Positions 48,543 to 60,946 of a stretch of 64,000 nucleotides of DNA are shown in pieces (the first letter of the stretch is position 1; every line of letters starts with the position of its first letter). Origin of the DNA: Himantopus leucocephalus (Eukaryota; Chordata; Aves; Charadriiformes; Recurvirostridae); contig RSEF01000002.1 in the NCBI GenBank assembly GCA_003993805.1, forward strand, positions 74,398,273-74,462,272, read 5' to 3'. Under the pieces are notes generated by a model. The model searched no databases. It had not been told where the DNA came from and saw only the letters and a list, made by a program, of their open reading frames with translations. The position numbers and the translations under genes are program-made.

Positions 48543-48781
48543 ATGGCTCCGCTCCGCTCCGGCCCGGCCTGGTGGCGCCTCATCTCCTTGGCCGTGCTCG
48601 GCCCCGTCCTCTGCGGCCGGCCGGGGCGGGCTGAGCCGGAGCCGGGCCCGGGCACGGACGCGGGTCCGGCGGCGGACCCGAACCCAGACGCGGACCCGCA
48701 CGGGCGGCACCTCTACAGCGCGGAGATGCTGCGGCACGGCGCCGCCGCCGCCCCCCACTTCGTCATGTTCTTCGCCCCGTG
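48543..48781 (+). CDS. TXNDC5: TXNDC5 coding exon 1
   Basis: Encodes residues 1-79 plus two bases of Trp80: signal peptide, Pro/Asp-rich linker, and the first strand of domain a1 ending FFAPW. The donor is GTGGGT. The reading frame stays open upstream to 48312, but the family start is at 48543. Confidence 0.93.
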
Positions 48782-51700
48782 GTGGGTATCCGGAGCGGCG
48801 GGGCCCGGCCCGGCGTTCTCCTTGCCCGCCTCTTCCCCCGTTGACGTGGCGGCGGGAGGCGGCCGGGCCGAGCCGGGCCGGCGGCGGGGGAGGCCTCGGG
48901 GTCGCGGCGAGCCCCAACAGCCGGGGCCGGGCCGGGCGCCTTCTCCGGTGGCGACGTGGGGGGGACACGCGTTAAATGGCAGCCGGGGGCTGCGGAGGGC
49001 CGGGCCGGGGGAGCTGAAGCCTGCCGTGTGCCCGGCCCGGGCCTCCGCGGCCGCACTGGCCCTGTCGGGGGCTGCAACCGGCCCGCCGTGGCCGCCCCCT
49101 TCCCCGAGGGCCCGCGGCCAGCGGGGCGCACGGGCACCCGAAGCGGCCCCGCAGGCGTGGGCAGCCGGCAGAGCCTCCCCCCCCACCCCCGCCTCCGCGC
49201 GGGGCCTGCGGGTGAAGTCGCCCCGCCGGGCGGCGAGGAGGCGAGCTGGGGCAGCCCCGGTTCTGCTGGGGTGTCAGCCGGCCCCGGCGGCTCTCCCTGT
49301 CCCTCCCCGGGCTCTCTTTCACCTCATTCCTCGAGGAGACCAAGAGCGCGCGGCCTCGGTGTATGGCAGCAGTTGCAATTCGGTGACCGGCACTTACCCT
49401 GTGCCCCCCCCCCCCAGTCGCACAAATACTTTAATTGCAGGAGTTATGTTCACTTTGTAGTGGTGAAATTTGAAGATTAATTTGCGGTGAAAGCAGTGTA
49501 ACGATAGCGTGCTGCGTCCCCGAGGCTGCAGGTGGCTGTAGCAGAGGTGGAGAGTTCTCAGATTTGCAGGAGACCTTGCTGGGCTTTTGTGCTGGGCTGG
49601 TACGTTTGTCACAAGAATGGTTGAGAGGAGAGGGAGAACAGGGCTTTGCTGGATGTTACGGCTGTCAAGACGACAGTACTTCTTACCTCTGGGCCTTTCT
49701 AGTGGTTGTTCATATTCTTCTTTTTTGTCTCTACCCTTTTTTATCTGACTTACTGAATATCTCGTAGAGGTTATTGGGAGTTTTGTTGTTAGGGTTGTTT
49801 GTTTTTTGTCTGTTTGGGTTTTTTTCCTCCAGGTTTTCTTAAATTTAGGTAAAATAAAGTTAAGGGAACAATATGCAAAAGTTACGTTTTGAACCTAAGT
49901 TATCTGTTAGTACGTGGTGCCATTTAGGCACACGTGAGTCATGGCGCTCTTTGAAATCAACAGCAGAAAAGGATTTCCTTTCAAAACTGAGGAACCACTA
50001 CTTTTTTTTTGTTACTAACATCGGCTTGTTTATGCTGTACAAAAATGTTAAGCAAAAGCTTGAAAGAGCAGATGCCTGCCTTTGTTCTCTGAAGATCACA
50101 AAAGTGGAGGACGCCTGACTTGCTGGTGAAGGACCTTCTCCTGAGAGTGGTGTAAGGCCTAAGCAATGCCTGTGCAGAGTGGGAGTGCTGCTGCTCTGTT
50201 CTGTTCTCAGGTGATAATGTCCATGTCTGTCCAAGCTTTGACTGACTGTTTCAGAGTCATCCCTAAAACCAGATGAGCTTTTATCTTGTCGCGGTCTTCA
50301 TAGGAGACCCTGTGCCAAAAGGGCTGTTGCAGAGTCCAGTGTGTGCTGCACATCCTCAGTGTGGATCAAAGAGAACGCTGGCCTTGCAAGCTTGGACCAT
50401 GCTGTGCCCTTGGAGGGGCTGAGGATCTCTGCCCAACTCGAGCGCGAGGGAGCTGCGTTGTTTCCCAGACTTGTTGAACCTTGTCTGGATGTTCTTTCCA
50501 CCCTTAGCAAGCCTCCTCCAGATCTCTGGGTCTCGGTTTCAGGGCCCTTGGTCTGGACTCCTGGCTCCTGACAGGCAGCAACAGGGCCAGGTTTCAGGAC
50601 CCAGGGGAAGCAAAGGGCAAAAGGAACATCCCAGTGCTTGAGAGAGGTGCTTATACACACAAGTAGTTTTATCGTCAGTGGGATGAGGTGGCAACCTGAC
50701 AGCCTTGGAGTCTCTGTTAGAGCCTCTTGCCCTATTCGTAGGTGATGTTAACGTGCTAATCTCCTAATGCTTCTCACAGAGGCATGTGTTTTGGCGCTGC
50801 TCCCTGTGGTTACAAGGGAGAGGCCTAGCAAACAACTCAATGTTCAGCTAGGATTATCTTTCAGATTGCTATGGATGCTGCTAATGTTGTGTCATCAATG
50901 TTACCAATAAGAGTTGGGTTAGACAGAGCTGACGTAACTCTTCTCTTCCGAATTCTCAAAACAAATGTTGCTGAGGGATTTGTTCTCAGACAACAGCGGT
51001 ACACAGGAGGTCCTACATTTGTTTCAAGTATTGTGGGCTGCTCCAGAAAGAGAGCATTCCAAGTCATTGACCATCAGATTTCTAAGGTGTTTTATCATCC
51101 AGCTGTCCCCCTTGGTGGCTACACTTGACAAGGGACAGAACCATGAGCAGGTTACTCTCTCGGTGGCACTAGATATTCTTAGAATGTTGGCCATGCCAGT
51201 TGTGTGTCCACAGAGGAAAGTGGTTCCCCAGGTTTCTTAGTTGGGAGGAATATCAAATGAGTAGTTTCACTGCTGCGTTATTTTGACCATTACAAATCTT
51301 TTCAACATATGTGTTATCTTGGTGAACCTCTGGAAGTCCACTGAGCTGAAGCAGACTTGATCACCAGGGTTTGTTGCTGTTGAATTGAACTCTGTTGACG
51401 GGATTTTGCCTTAGCTGGATTCTTTTGTCCAGAGTGAGACTGGTCCTGTGCTGCTTGTACTGTTACACCTGTCTATCCCAGGGTCTACCACTGTTTTTAA
51501 TTGGATAATAATTTGTACTACATCTTGTGGTGGAGCTGCCCTTGCTAGCTGCAGAGCTCAAGCTCTACTGGTGGCCTCCAGAAATGTCTGTGTTCTTCAC
51601 TGACTGCAGAGGGCTTATCAGTGACTGCAGTTTGACATATATGGTCCGTATGTACCTTTACATCCCTTCTTGTCACTGACCAGGAAGTCCACCATGCAGT

Positions 51701-54242
51701 TTTGCACATGAGAAGTGCTGATATCATGGAAGGAGCACTGACCTGTCAGCATGAGGTAAAGCAGCCTGGTACTCTGCAGATACTGCCATGGCAAAATAAT
51801 CTCCATGCACAAGCGCTTGTGGCACATGGTTGCTCAGAGTTAAAATGGGCAACCTATCTGCACGCTCTTAAAAATAATGTCCTTTTATCCATACCTCCTG
51901 ATGTTAGTGGTGAACGAGAAGTAGGGTTTTCTTGTTGTTTTTGCTTTCAGAAAGGTGGGTCTTTCCTACGGCCTTGTTAGTCTCTTTTGGATCTTCATTT
52001 ATATTTGTAAACAGAGATTATGAATGCTTGCACCTTCCCAGCCCCAGTAGGGAAGGAAGAGCAGAGGTCCTCATTGACGCAGAGGTCTCCACTGTCCCCA
52101 GTGGTAGAACTGGCTGCTTCTTCAGCCCCACTGATGTAATGTGGAGTGGTAGCAACGAACCATTGTGTGGGTACATGAGGCTAAGGGAGCCATGTGGTGT
52201 TGCATGGTCTTGCCCTCTTTATTTTTGACTTCTCTGGTTTTATATATTCTGCAGCTACACCTTTTGAATTTCAGAAAAAGTATTTTGGGGGCTGTCTTGT
52301 CTTGTATTTCCTTCTATGTAACACTGATTTTTTTTTTTTTGAAAACCAGGACTGACAAACTGGTTGATTACTGATTCAGATATGAGCGTTTTACCTGCTT
52401 TATTTTCAATTTCAGCTCATAGAATCTGAAGAAGGAAGGGAAAGGGTAACTTTGTGTATAGCAGAGATTACAGTGTTAAATATGGACAAGGCAGCTCTGT
52501 TCTGTGCTGAAAAAACAGTGGGTTAATTACATGATAGGCTTACCTAGTTTTCCATGCTCTGCTCTTTAGTATCAATCAGTATTCATTCGGTGTTTAAAAT
52601 TCTTGCAACTGCTAGGGGAAGGGACCAGGGAATCCAAAATCCTCCTCTTAATTCAAGCTCCATGAAAGACTTGACTATGGAGGGATTTAAGTCTGAACTT
52701 AAATATTTAAGGAATATTTAATTTTAGTAATAACACATTGTATCTCTTTGCCATGACAATTCAGAATAAAGTTCATATGGGAGGTCGTATTCCCCCACAT
52801 AGTGGGAGTATGTGTGACTCACTACGACTGACTGTAACAGTCAGTCAGTTAGTTGGTTAAGGTTGGAAGATGTTCTTTAAGATAAAGTAAATCTCAAGTT
52901 AATTTTTTTGCCTTAATGATACCAGGATACCTGGACAGGTGTGAATCCTTGCAGCTTTTCTGCAAGTGGACTTAAAAACAGTTGTATAAACGGAACTGTT
53001 TTAAATTGGAGCAACTTTCTCTGAAGTCCTAATGGTGTTTTAATTGTTACTTACAAAGTACACTGTCTAAATCATGCCAAGGGTAATAACAGCTTTTGTA
53101 CTGTCAGGTTGAGAATGTTTTCTGTTAATCCAATTATGTATTTTTAGATGCCTTGGAGGGTTGGCAAAAGCAGCCATTAAACAGAAATGAAAATTCATTC
53201 CTTAAAATTTTTCATCATAGTTACAGAAATAAGGTATTGCTATAATGACTGGAATGACTAGAAAAACAATGCGAAAAACAATAGCCATTTTCTACCTATG
53301 GTGAGCTGATGTTATAGCAACTGTACGAGGCCAGTTTTCTGTGTATATGCAGATATAATTAGTTGATAGTGTGCTGCTGGGGCAAAGCACGGTATGGGAG
53401 GATTTTGAGAAAGCCTGTTCAGAAATCAGTCCTGATGTGTTTCATGACTTGTGAGTTACAATTCCTGTGATGCATGCAAGCACAAATGACCTTACAAAAA
53501 GGCTAGAAACCATTATCTTTTTACCTCCTGCTACAGTGTACAGTATTTTGAAATGTTAGAGTGGAAAGAAAGCTTGAGTACCTCACAGGATTTTTCTAGG
53601 AAGCTGGAAGACTGAGAGTGCTTTTCTTAATAGTCTCACTAAGTTCAGGGGGCGTCTAGCAGGCTTTGTCATATAAAAAGATAGTAGCAAGTTCTCATCT
53701 CTTGACGATTTGTACATGAGATGTGTTTGGAGCATCCTGTAATACCTAACAGTATTCACTGTTGCTTAGTGTAACAGTGCTGGAGTATGGAAGCTTTCTG
53801 ACTAACTATTTGTAAATTTATCAAAATCTCTGACCATTCTGCATATGTCTTTTCCATAGATTCATTCCCCTCTAAACATGAGCAACTATTAAGCAAGTAT
53901 CTTGTTCCTTCTGTTGCAGGTGTGGACATTGTCAGCGTCTCCAGCCAACTTGGAATGATTTGGGAGATAAATACAACAACATGGAAAACCCCCAGGTCTA
54001 TGTTGTTAAAGTGGATTGTACTACAGATACTCCACTGTGCTCTGAATTTGGCGTCCGAGGATACCCTACGTAAGTATAAAAGGATGTCTGCTCCTATTTC
54101 TTTCTTTTTTAGTTTTCCGTGATCCTCTGCCAATTTCTTGAAGCTAACTTCTAAGCTGTATTTTTGTTGGGTTTCTTTGTAGTCCTTTGGACCTTATATG
54201 TTCTTTTTAAGCCTTTTTACCATGTTGCCAAGCATCATGTGN

Positions 54243-54283
<41 letters not shown>

Positions 54284-57200
54284 AGCTATTTTATGTCTTG
54301 GAAGAGGGGTGTATTTAAATCAAGCCCAGAATTGTCCTTTTCTTTTCTCTGAGAGTACCTCTTTCTCAAGCAACAGTCCATTATACAGCTGTGATATGCA
54401 TGATAGAGCTGGTCTCTGGTAACGGTACTTTTAAAAATAATGTGTCACAAGTTTGTCAGTATACTGCACCATTCATAATTAATGTATAGGTGATCTCTTC
54501 AATTTTTGAGTGAACTTGGTGTTCATAAAATGTTAAGTTAATAGTATCACTTAGCATAGCAGTGGTGATGTCATACAGACTTTTTCTAGGTAATTTTGCT
54601 TATGTTGCTCTAGGAGAAGTTCATTTGGAGTTTAAGCTTGTTAAACTTACCCTGTGACAAAGGATGTATGCCCTACTACCTCAGCTTTGGTAGGCAGAAC
54701 ATGATCTAGAGTATTGATGAGAGGTCAACCTGGAGAGTGCTTTCTGGTTAGATATGCATGCTCCCTTTTTCGATGCCAAAAAGGAGCAAAGGGATTTTTT
54801 TCACTTGTGTCTTCTTTAAAGCTTCATGCAAAAATGGATGTGATCATTTCAACTGCTTTACTAATTATTTGTCTTAGGGGGGATAAGTGGAGAATATGAT
54901 CATCTGTAGCCCTTCCACAGCCTGTATTTTTCAGTTTCCTTCCCTTTGCTGTCTGGAGTTACTGCTGACCCCAGCAACAGCCTGAACTTGACATACACTC
55001 CTGGCTGCACCCACTTTGAGGTGACTGAGTAGAAGTTGAGAGTTATAAATAGCAAAGTCCTTGTTGAAATAGGAATTGTCCTTAAGGGTAGTTTGTGGCT
55101 TGGTTGCACTAGAAATGCCAAGAAACAATGAATATTACAACTCTATTTTAATATGCCCAAAAGTGAGCATTGGTCATCTTTGTGTATTTGTATAGATTAT
55201 ATTGTGGTGCTGTTCCTTGTAAAATTGAAAGAGTGGCAGAGATTTTGAATAAGAAAAAAAAAAGAATGGATGTGTAATTGCTTCCCTCCTGCCCTCCTTT
55301 TTAAGGTCATTGAGTATCTAGGAATAGTTAGTGCTTACTTTCATCTACTTGAAAAGTATAAATGATAAGGCAGTCTGCTAGTTATAGTAATATAGAGATG
55401 AAGGGGAATTCATGATATCAGTTCTCTTCCTGTCTGAGTCAGTTTTTAACTGGCCTGTTTTTAAAAATGTCCAGCAAGGGAAATTTCACAGCTTCCTTAG
55501 GCACAGAGGGATTGTCGCAAGTCCAGGATGTGCTGGTCCCTACACTGCTTTTCCAAACACCCGTCAAAGGAAAGGCTGCATCCCCTTTCCATCCCTTTGA
55601 GGGTCCCTGCGCTCTTTAGTACAATTGTCACAGGATTATTTCGTGCTGAAAAATACTCTCTCAACTGAACTGGGGAAAACTTACCCTCATTTGAAGAAAA
55701 TAAAGGTGCAGCTGGGTCTTTAAGCTGATATATTTTTTTTTTTCACTTGTTACTCTTCAAAATTACTGCCATGAAGTGCAATTTACTGTTTCATTTTTGT
55801 TGTTTTTTTCTTATTAAGAAGTTGCTTCCCCTCCCCCACCTGCCAAAAGTTTGACTTTCTGTCATCACAAGGAACATTCAAGAATACCTTAAATAGAAAA
55901 GACAGTGGGAGCTCCAGTCTCTTTTGAATGTATTTGCATTATGTGGTTTTTCAATACTTTCATATGTTCATTTTTTTCAACTGTGGAACAAGAAGAGAGA
56001 AAAACGTTTCAAGAAAAAGAAAAAGCAGTACTAAATGACAGCTTGGCAAGGGGAACTGAGGGCCAGGTGACAGTAGTAACTGAAACTATGATTTGCTTTA
56101 AAAAATAAGACTAGGTCAGAAGTCGATATTGCCCCTTTACCAAATATATTTCCAATTTTAACTTAAATATTTTCTAGTAGAAGCTTTAGGTAGTTTATGG
56201 AAGTGTTTTGATAGCAATTATTAAATGTTACAATTGTGAAGTCTTGAATCCCTACAAGCGGTTGCTTATCTCCTTGTCCTATTGACTTGTTTCAACATTT
56301 ATTTTTTTTTTAATCAGTTTAACACCACATTAAAAGTCCTACATTCCAAGAGCAGTCAGGGAACGAAATGTGAGAAAAAAATTCCTGGGAAAATAAGCAT
56401 TGGATATTTTTCCTTTGGTGATAGAGGGAGGTGAACAAAACAAAATTGATGCTTTTTGACAAACTGAAATAGGATTAACAGGCATAGTAGAACTGAACGC
56501 TGCAATGTTTTATTTGCTCTTGCTTATTGATCAAAGTAGTATTAGGCTATGTTGATTTTTAACGTGATATTTCTTTTCGCTATTTTAAAAATCTCCTTTA
56601 AAAACTTACATGGGAATGAAAAAGTGTCCTAAGTTCTAGCCATGACCCTTTAAGTTGAGGGAGTTGCCTGATGCTGATGTTAATAATCAAGAGAGCTGTT
56701 ACTGCAGCCTGAGCTGCATTGCTGTGGATTAGCAAAGCGTGTTGGCTTTCCAAGAATGTTTCCGATGTGAAAATTTTTGCCTCACTCTTTTCTACATTTT
56801 GATCCTTTAGCCTAAAGCTGCTTAAACCAGGACAGGAACCTCTGAAATACCAAGGCCCTAGGGACTTCCAGGCACTGGAAAATTGGATGTTGGAGAAACT
56901 AAATGAGGAACCATCTGTAAGTGAAAAGGAAATAAGGAAATATTCCCTTCTGCAGACTTGCTTATCTATCATTTCTATGTTAGGTTTCATTTTCCAGGAG
57001 GAAATCTGCTCGTGAGAATAAAAGTCAGGTGGCAATAACAATATGGAACAGCTTCCACATAAGTCATGATAGTAATTAAAACTGTCGTCCTGTGACCTGC
57101 CCTTTGTTTTCTGTATTTAAAACTACAGTATGTAATGCATTTTTTAATGTTTAGCATTTTGACATTTTAAGATACAATTTTTAGTGTCATTTGAGTTGAC

Positions 57201-60200
57201 ACCTGTAGGCCATATGTTTCTAGAATAAGCAAAGCAATTTAGCTATAATACATTATAAATTGCATTTGTATTGGGCTTAATTGTCTCTTAAAACATGGAT
57301 GCCATTTTTAGCTCAGTTATTATCTGATAATGTTGTAGCCTAAAGAAAGGGTTTAAAATAATCGGTTAGTTAAGCTAGTACCATCATGAGGAAAACCATT
57401 GAGTTTAGGGGTAGCACTTACGTATAATAGCCAAGCCTTGCCTAAAACGAAATTTGTGATTGGTGCTTCTAATCAAGATAAAGCTTTAGTGGTTGCTGAA
57501 CCACAGTTAGAACATTATTATATTTGAACAAACACAGTATTTTTAATAGTTAAACACTAAATGCTAAACTGTTTTAAGAGATGTACTTTGAGATTCTTAA
57601 AAAAAAAAAATAATTATTCCAGCTCTGACCCTAGCATCTGGAAAGCAGTCGCTTGCTTTTGCTGAAGAGCCAATGGGTTTGCTGCAAGTTATACCTATAA
57701 AGTGTTTGCTCTTTTACCATTGTTGCTGCCTTCATGGAGCCATTAGGTCCCTTTTTGCAGCATTAGGGGAGCAGAAAATAGCTTCACTAGCTATTTTTAA
57801 GTAGCCCAAAGACCCCTGAAACTGGTGTGGTGGCAGATGTGGCGGCTGTGTGATGCTATGGGGGAACTGGTATGTAATCTAAGTCTATTAATATGTGGTG
57901 ATGTGATGAATGCCGTAGCAGTTAATGTGCTCTGTGGTTATAATACAGCATGGTGGAAGACTCTGTTATTCCAATGACTGTGCTAGCTCTTTTCACATTT
58001 TGCTTTCAAGTAGTTGTTTGTTTGTTAGGAAATGTTAGATACCTAAATCAAGCTAAATAAGAATTTAGGAATTTAAAATTTCAGAGTACAGGGTTTACAA
58101 CACTATCACAGTATGGTGTGATACGATCATATATGATGTATTTACTGTACAAGACAAATAAACGTTAATTTTTCTCATGAATAGGATTCAGAATCTGATG
58201 CGGAACCACCAAAAGCCCCTGAACCTAAGCAGGGAATGTATGAACTCTCAGCAGACAATTTCAAGATGCACATAGCAGAAGGTAACTTTTTTTCATAAGA
58301 AAGAGATACTTGCTAACAGAGACATCAGTAGCGGGAAGTCTGCAATAGAAATGTTAGTTTTCAAGCTACCCCCTTCCCACTTCTATTTTCTGGTAATACC
58401 TAGTGAAAGAGGGTGAAACAACAGTGTGTGTAAAAATGCAGTAGTTTAATTACATATTGCATACCATGACAAAGTGTAAGAATGGCACTCCACTCAAAAG
58501 GCAGTAAAACTAAGGCCCCTAATTACATGTAAGAAGCTGGTGGGGCTTGCTCGACTAAACTGTCTCTTTCCCTGAGCTCCTTCCTCAGTCACAGCCTTGC
58601 CACTCACTTTGTGATTTTGGAAGTCCCGTTTCCTCTTTCCCTAGGTGCTGGCTTGTTCGTACTCCCAGGCTGCTCTTCTGGATAAATATAATCCACCCGC
58701 TTCTTCCTTGCTACCACTATCCCACTCCAGTCTGGCCCCTTATTTGATATTGTTTAGCGTCCTTTCTCCAGAATGTAACATGGGACACTTCATCTGTTTG
58801 GCCATTTTAAAAAAATATTATGTCTGGAAGGTTTAAAATTAATATCAGGAGTGATACCTAACATGGGAAATTACACCCCTGACATGGCGGGTTTTTTAGA
58901 GAATGAGCAGCATCTTACAATGCAAACTTTGGGCTGCCGTAAGAACAGATGATCCTACCATCNAATGTAACATGGGACACTTCATCTGTTTGGCCATTTT
59001 AAAAAAAATATTATGTCTGGAAGGTTTAAAATTAATACCAGGAGTGATACCTAACATGGGAAATTACACCCCCCACATGGCGGGTTTTTTAGAGAATGAG
59101 CAACATCTTACAATGCAAACTTTGGGCTGCCGTAAGAACAGATCATCCTACCATGTCTATCAGTTTTCCTTAAAAAAAAAAAAAACCAAAAAAACCCCCC
59201 CTATATTAAATTAACTGTCTGTGCCCATATGATTCCACCAGTGAGGCAGATACTAGAGCTTCTTAAAGTAACCATTAACTGATTAGAAATATTTTCAAGA
59301 GTAAAAGAGCATTTTGTGCAGCTAACTTAAATTTTCCCAGCCTGTGTGGCTTAACACAAAATCACATCAAAATTCTTCATGGATTCTCTAAGCTACCAGG
59401 GAGGTGCTAAGCATTAAACAACTTTACAGTCTGAGAAGATAGTTGTTTAGTGTATGTGTAAATGTTTTAATATTTAGATTGTAATATTTTTATTATGTGT
59501 CCATTGGCATTCATAGAAGAGACATTCTCGTGGTCATATCTGATGGTTGAGCAGGTTTATGATCATCTGTAAAGCTGTTGTCCTCTCTTTACTTCAGTTA
59601 CAAGAAGTTCAGTGCTTAAATTTAGCAGGAGGCTTAGCAGTTCTAGCTGGAAGGTGGACTTTTGTTCTTAAAAAGTCTCCCTTTACCTTTTTGGTGCTCC
59701 GGGGCAAAATAATTTATTATTTTTTTTCTGTTGGAGAGTAGAGTATATCAGAGTATGTGGTATAGAATAGCTTGATTTTGACTAGATGTTCATATTCATT
59801 CATGAGAAATTTCAGTTTGCAGTTTACTTGACCAAAGCAAAGCATGTTGATCAGTCTGAAAGTCTTCCATGTGCAGACCAGGCAAGTTAGAGTACACTAC
59901 TACTGCAGTTTGCGTTTCCTAGTTATTTTGTGACGTCTTTCCTCTGACCTCCTCTTGTGAACAAGCCCTCAAACTAGAAATGAATTCTAGTAATATCAGC
60001 CCCAAAGCAGTCTTCAAAGGATAATGAATAATTTTGTAAAAAGAGCTTTTCTCCAGTTGCTAGCATTTCGTTCAAATTAATTTGATTTTTTCCTTGTTTT
60101 AATTAAGTTCATTTTTATTTTGTATTAACAGAGCATTGCCTTGAGGTGTGCAGAACTGTGCAGCATCTTGAATTAATAGTAATCTTAATTGAAGAAATTA

Positions 60201-60946
60201 CATATTCTGGTACTCTGAAATTAAGATTATAATTTCAAATGAAACATTAGTAGGAGATAGTACAGAGACTCTCCTCTATAAAACGCTGCAAAAATCTACT
60301 GAAGGCAGTGATTTTTGAATAGTTGACATGAAAATACAAAGAGCAGGGCAGAAAAAGAATGGAAAGCTGAACAAAATTATTTAGGTAGTTCACGGACTTA
60401 ATGCAGTAGTTTTCCGTAAGAAATGTTTAAGTTGAAGTCTAATACTTTCATTTATGCTGTTATAAATACACGTTCCTTGGTGGTTCTTTCTGTTCTGTAA
60501 GAGGGCAAGCGATTGTCATGGTAGAATTAGACAGTGTAGCAAATGGTTAGATTAAATATATCAGGTTCAGTATCTCATTTGTTGGCTTGGGGTTGTGAAG
60601 CTGTTTGGATTTCAGGGAAATTGGCAACACTGGGGAACTGCATGCAGTATTGAAAACCTAATTGCTGAAGTATTCTGTCCTGGCCTTTGATTCACAGTGT
60701 TTCCTATCTTTAACTCAGGAAATACCATGATAAATTTGCAGTCTGAGATTAGTACCTAGTCTTTAATCACAGCCAAATTCATTCCAAATGAGTTAAATCT
60801 TTTTTTTTTCTTTTTCCTTTGACTTAAAAGGTAATCACTTTATCAAATTCTTTGCCCCTTGGTGTGGTCATTGCAAGGCCTTGGCCCCAACCTGGGAACA
60901 GCTGGCTCAAGCCTTTGAGCATTCGGAAACTGTCAAGATTGGCAAG
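48543..60946 (+). CDS. TXNDC5: TXNDC5 (ERp46/EndoPDI), N-terminal five exons, 3' end outside window
   Basis: Coding exons are 48543-48781, 53920-54069, 56811-56916, 58185-58281 and 60831-60946. All are GT-AG, phases agree, and they join to 708 bases, residues 1-236. Residues 1 to about 30 form a hydrophobic signal peptide, followed by an acidic Pro/Asp-rich linker. Thioredoxin domain a1 has FFAPWCGHC with active-site cysteines 81 and 84 and the cis-proline motif GYPT at 127-130. A linker rich in acidic residues and proline (about 162-180) leads to domain a2, with [20 protein letters not shown] and cysteines 209 and 212. The mammalian protein is about 430 residues with a third such domain and a C-terminal KDEL-type ER signal; those exons must lie past 64000. 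The enzyme is an ER-lumen disulfide oxidase/isomerase that takes electrons from substrates and passes them to peroxiredoxin 4 and similar oxidases. The start has G at -3 and +4. Confidence 0.95.
48842..48849 (+). promoter_or_regulatory. UPRE-like TGACGTGG in TXNDC5 intron 1
   Basis: TGACGTGG, the XBP1/ATF6-type unfolded-protein response element core, lies 60 bases after the exon 1 donor inside the CpG island. A weaker CGACGTGG occurs at 48952. PDI-family genes are often induced by ER stress, which fits, but the motif is only eight bases long. Confidence 0.35.
49331..53919 (+). other. TXNDC5 intron 1, non-island part
   Basis: Mixed-composition intron. It includes a perfect 10-bp inverted repeat at 52826-52846 (GACTGACTGT, A, ACAGTCAGTC). 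I see no further exon or recognisable transposon. Confidence 0.55.
52826..52846. repeat. Perfect inverted repeat, 10-bp arms, 1-base spacer
   Basis: GACTGACTGT and ACAGTCAGTC are exact reverse complements around a single A. The site lies in TXNDC5 intron 1. The function is unknown and may be chance. Confidence 0.85.
53920..54069 (+). CDS. TXNDC5: TXNDC5 coding exon 2
   Basis: A 150-base exon after acceptor CTGTTGCAG and before GTAAGT. It completes Trp80 and encodes CGHC (81-84), the conserved VDCT segment and the cis-proline loop GVRGYPT of domain a1. Confidence 0.96.
54243..54278 (+). repeat. Poly(T) tract, 36 bases, with adjacent N
   Basis: Thirty-six T residues follow an N at 54242 in TXNDC5 intron 2. 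The N shows that the true length was not resolved. Confidence 0.95.
54279..58184 (+). other. TXNDC5 introns 2 and 3
   Basis: AT-rich intron sequence around exon 3. Several A or T runs are present; no repeats or genes are recognised. Confidence 0.55.
56811..56916 (+). CDS. TXNDC5: TXNDC5 coding exon 3
   Basis: A 106-base exon between acceptor GATCCTTTAG and donor GTAAGT. It encodes residues 130 (split) to 165: [19 protein letters not shown] and the final helix of domain a1, [13 protein letters not shown]. Confidence 0.96.
58185..58281 (+). CDS. TXNDC5: TXNDC5 coding exon 4
   Basis: A 97-base exon between acceptor CATGAATAG and donor GTAACT. It encodes residues 166-197 plus one base: an acidic, Pro-rich linker, then [15 protein letters not shown], the first strand and helix of domain a2. 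Confidence 0.94.
58772..59154 (+). repeat. N-linked duplication, 191 bp copies
   Basis: Positions 58772-58962 and 58964-59154 are copies with about six differences on either side of the N at 58963, in TXNDC5 intron 4. Equal length and exact abutment on the N indicate a false duplication. Confidence 0.92.
59155..60830 (+). other. Remainder of TXNDC5 intron 4
   Basis: AT-rich sequence with an A13 run near 59173. No recognisable feature before the exon 5 acceptor. Confidence 0.55.
60831..60946 (+). CDS. TXNDC5: TXNDC5 coding exon 5
   Basis: A 116-base exon between acceptor TTAAAAG and donor GTAGGT. It encodes residues 198-236, with the second active site CGHC at 209-212, ending ETVKIGK. The next exon, expected to begin with VDCTQ, was not found before 64000. 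Confidence 0.96.

Larger units (their letters stand above)
48338..49330 (+). promoter_or_regulatory. TXNDC5: CpG island at TXNDC5 exon 1
   Basis: Very high GC and CpG density starts abruptly near 48338 and continues through exon 1 into intron 1. The 5' part holds dense G runs (about 48403-48475) with GC boxes and G-quadruplex potential. There is no TATA box at a suitable distance. This is probably the TXNDC5 core promoter and first exon. Confidence 0.75.

Noticed and set aside
47987..48968. Long minus-strand frames opposite TXNDC5 exon 1 and across the N gap
   Set aside because: These are shadow frames in CpG-island sequence; two of them run across 100 Ns.
48312..49460. 382-codon frame through TXNDC5 exon 1 into intron 1
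   Set aside because: The first part includes the real exon 1, but the frame runs through the GTGGGT donor into intron. It is open only because of high GC.
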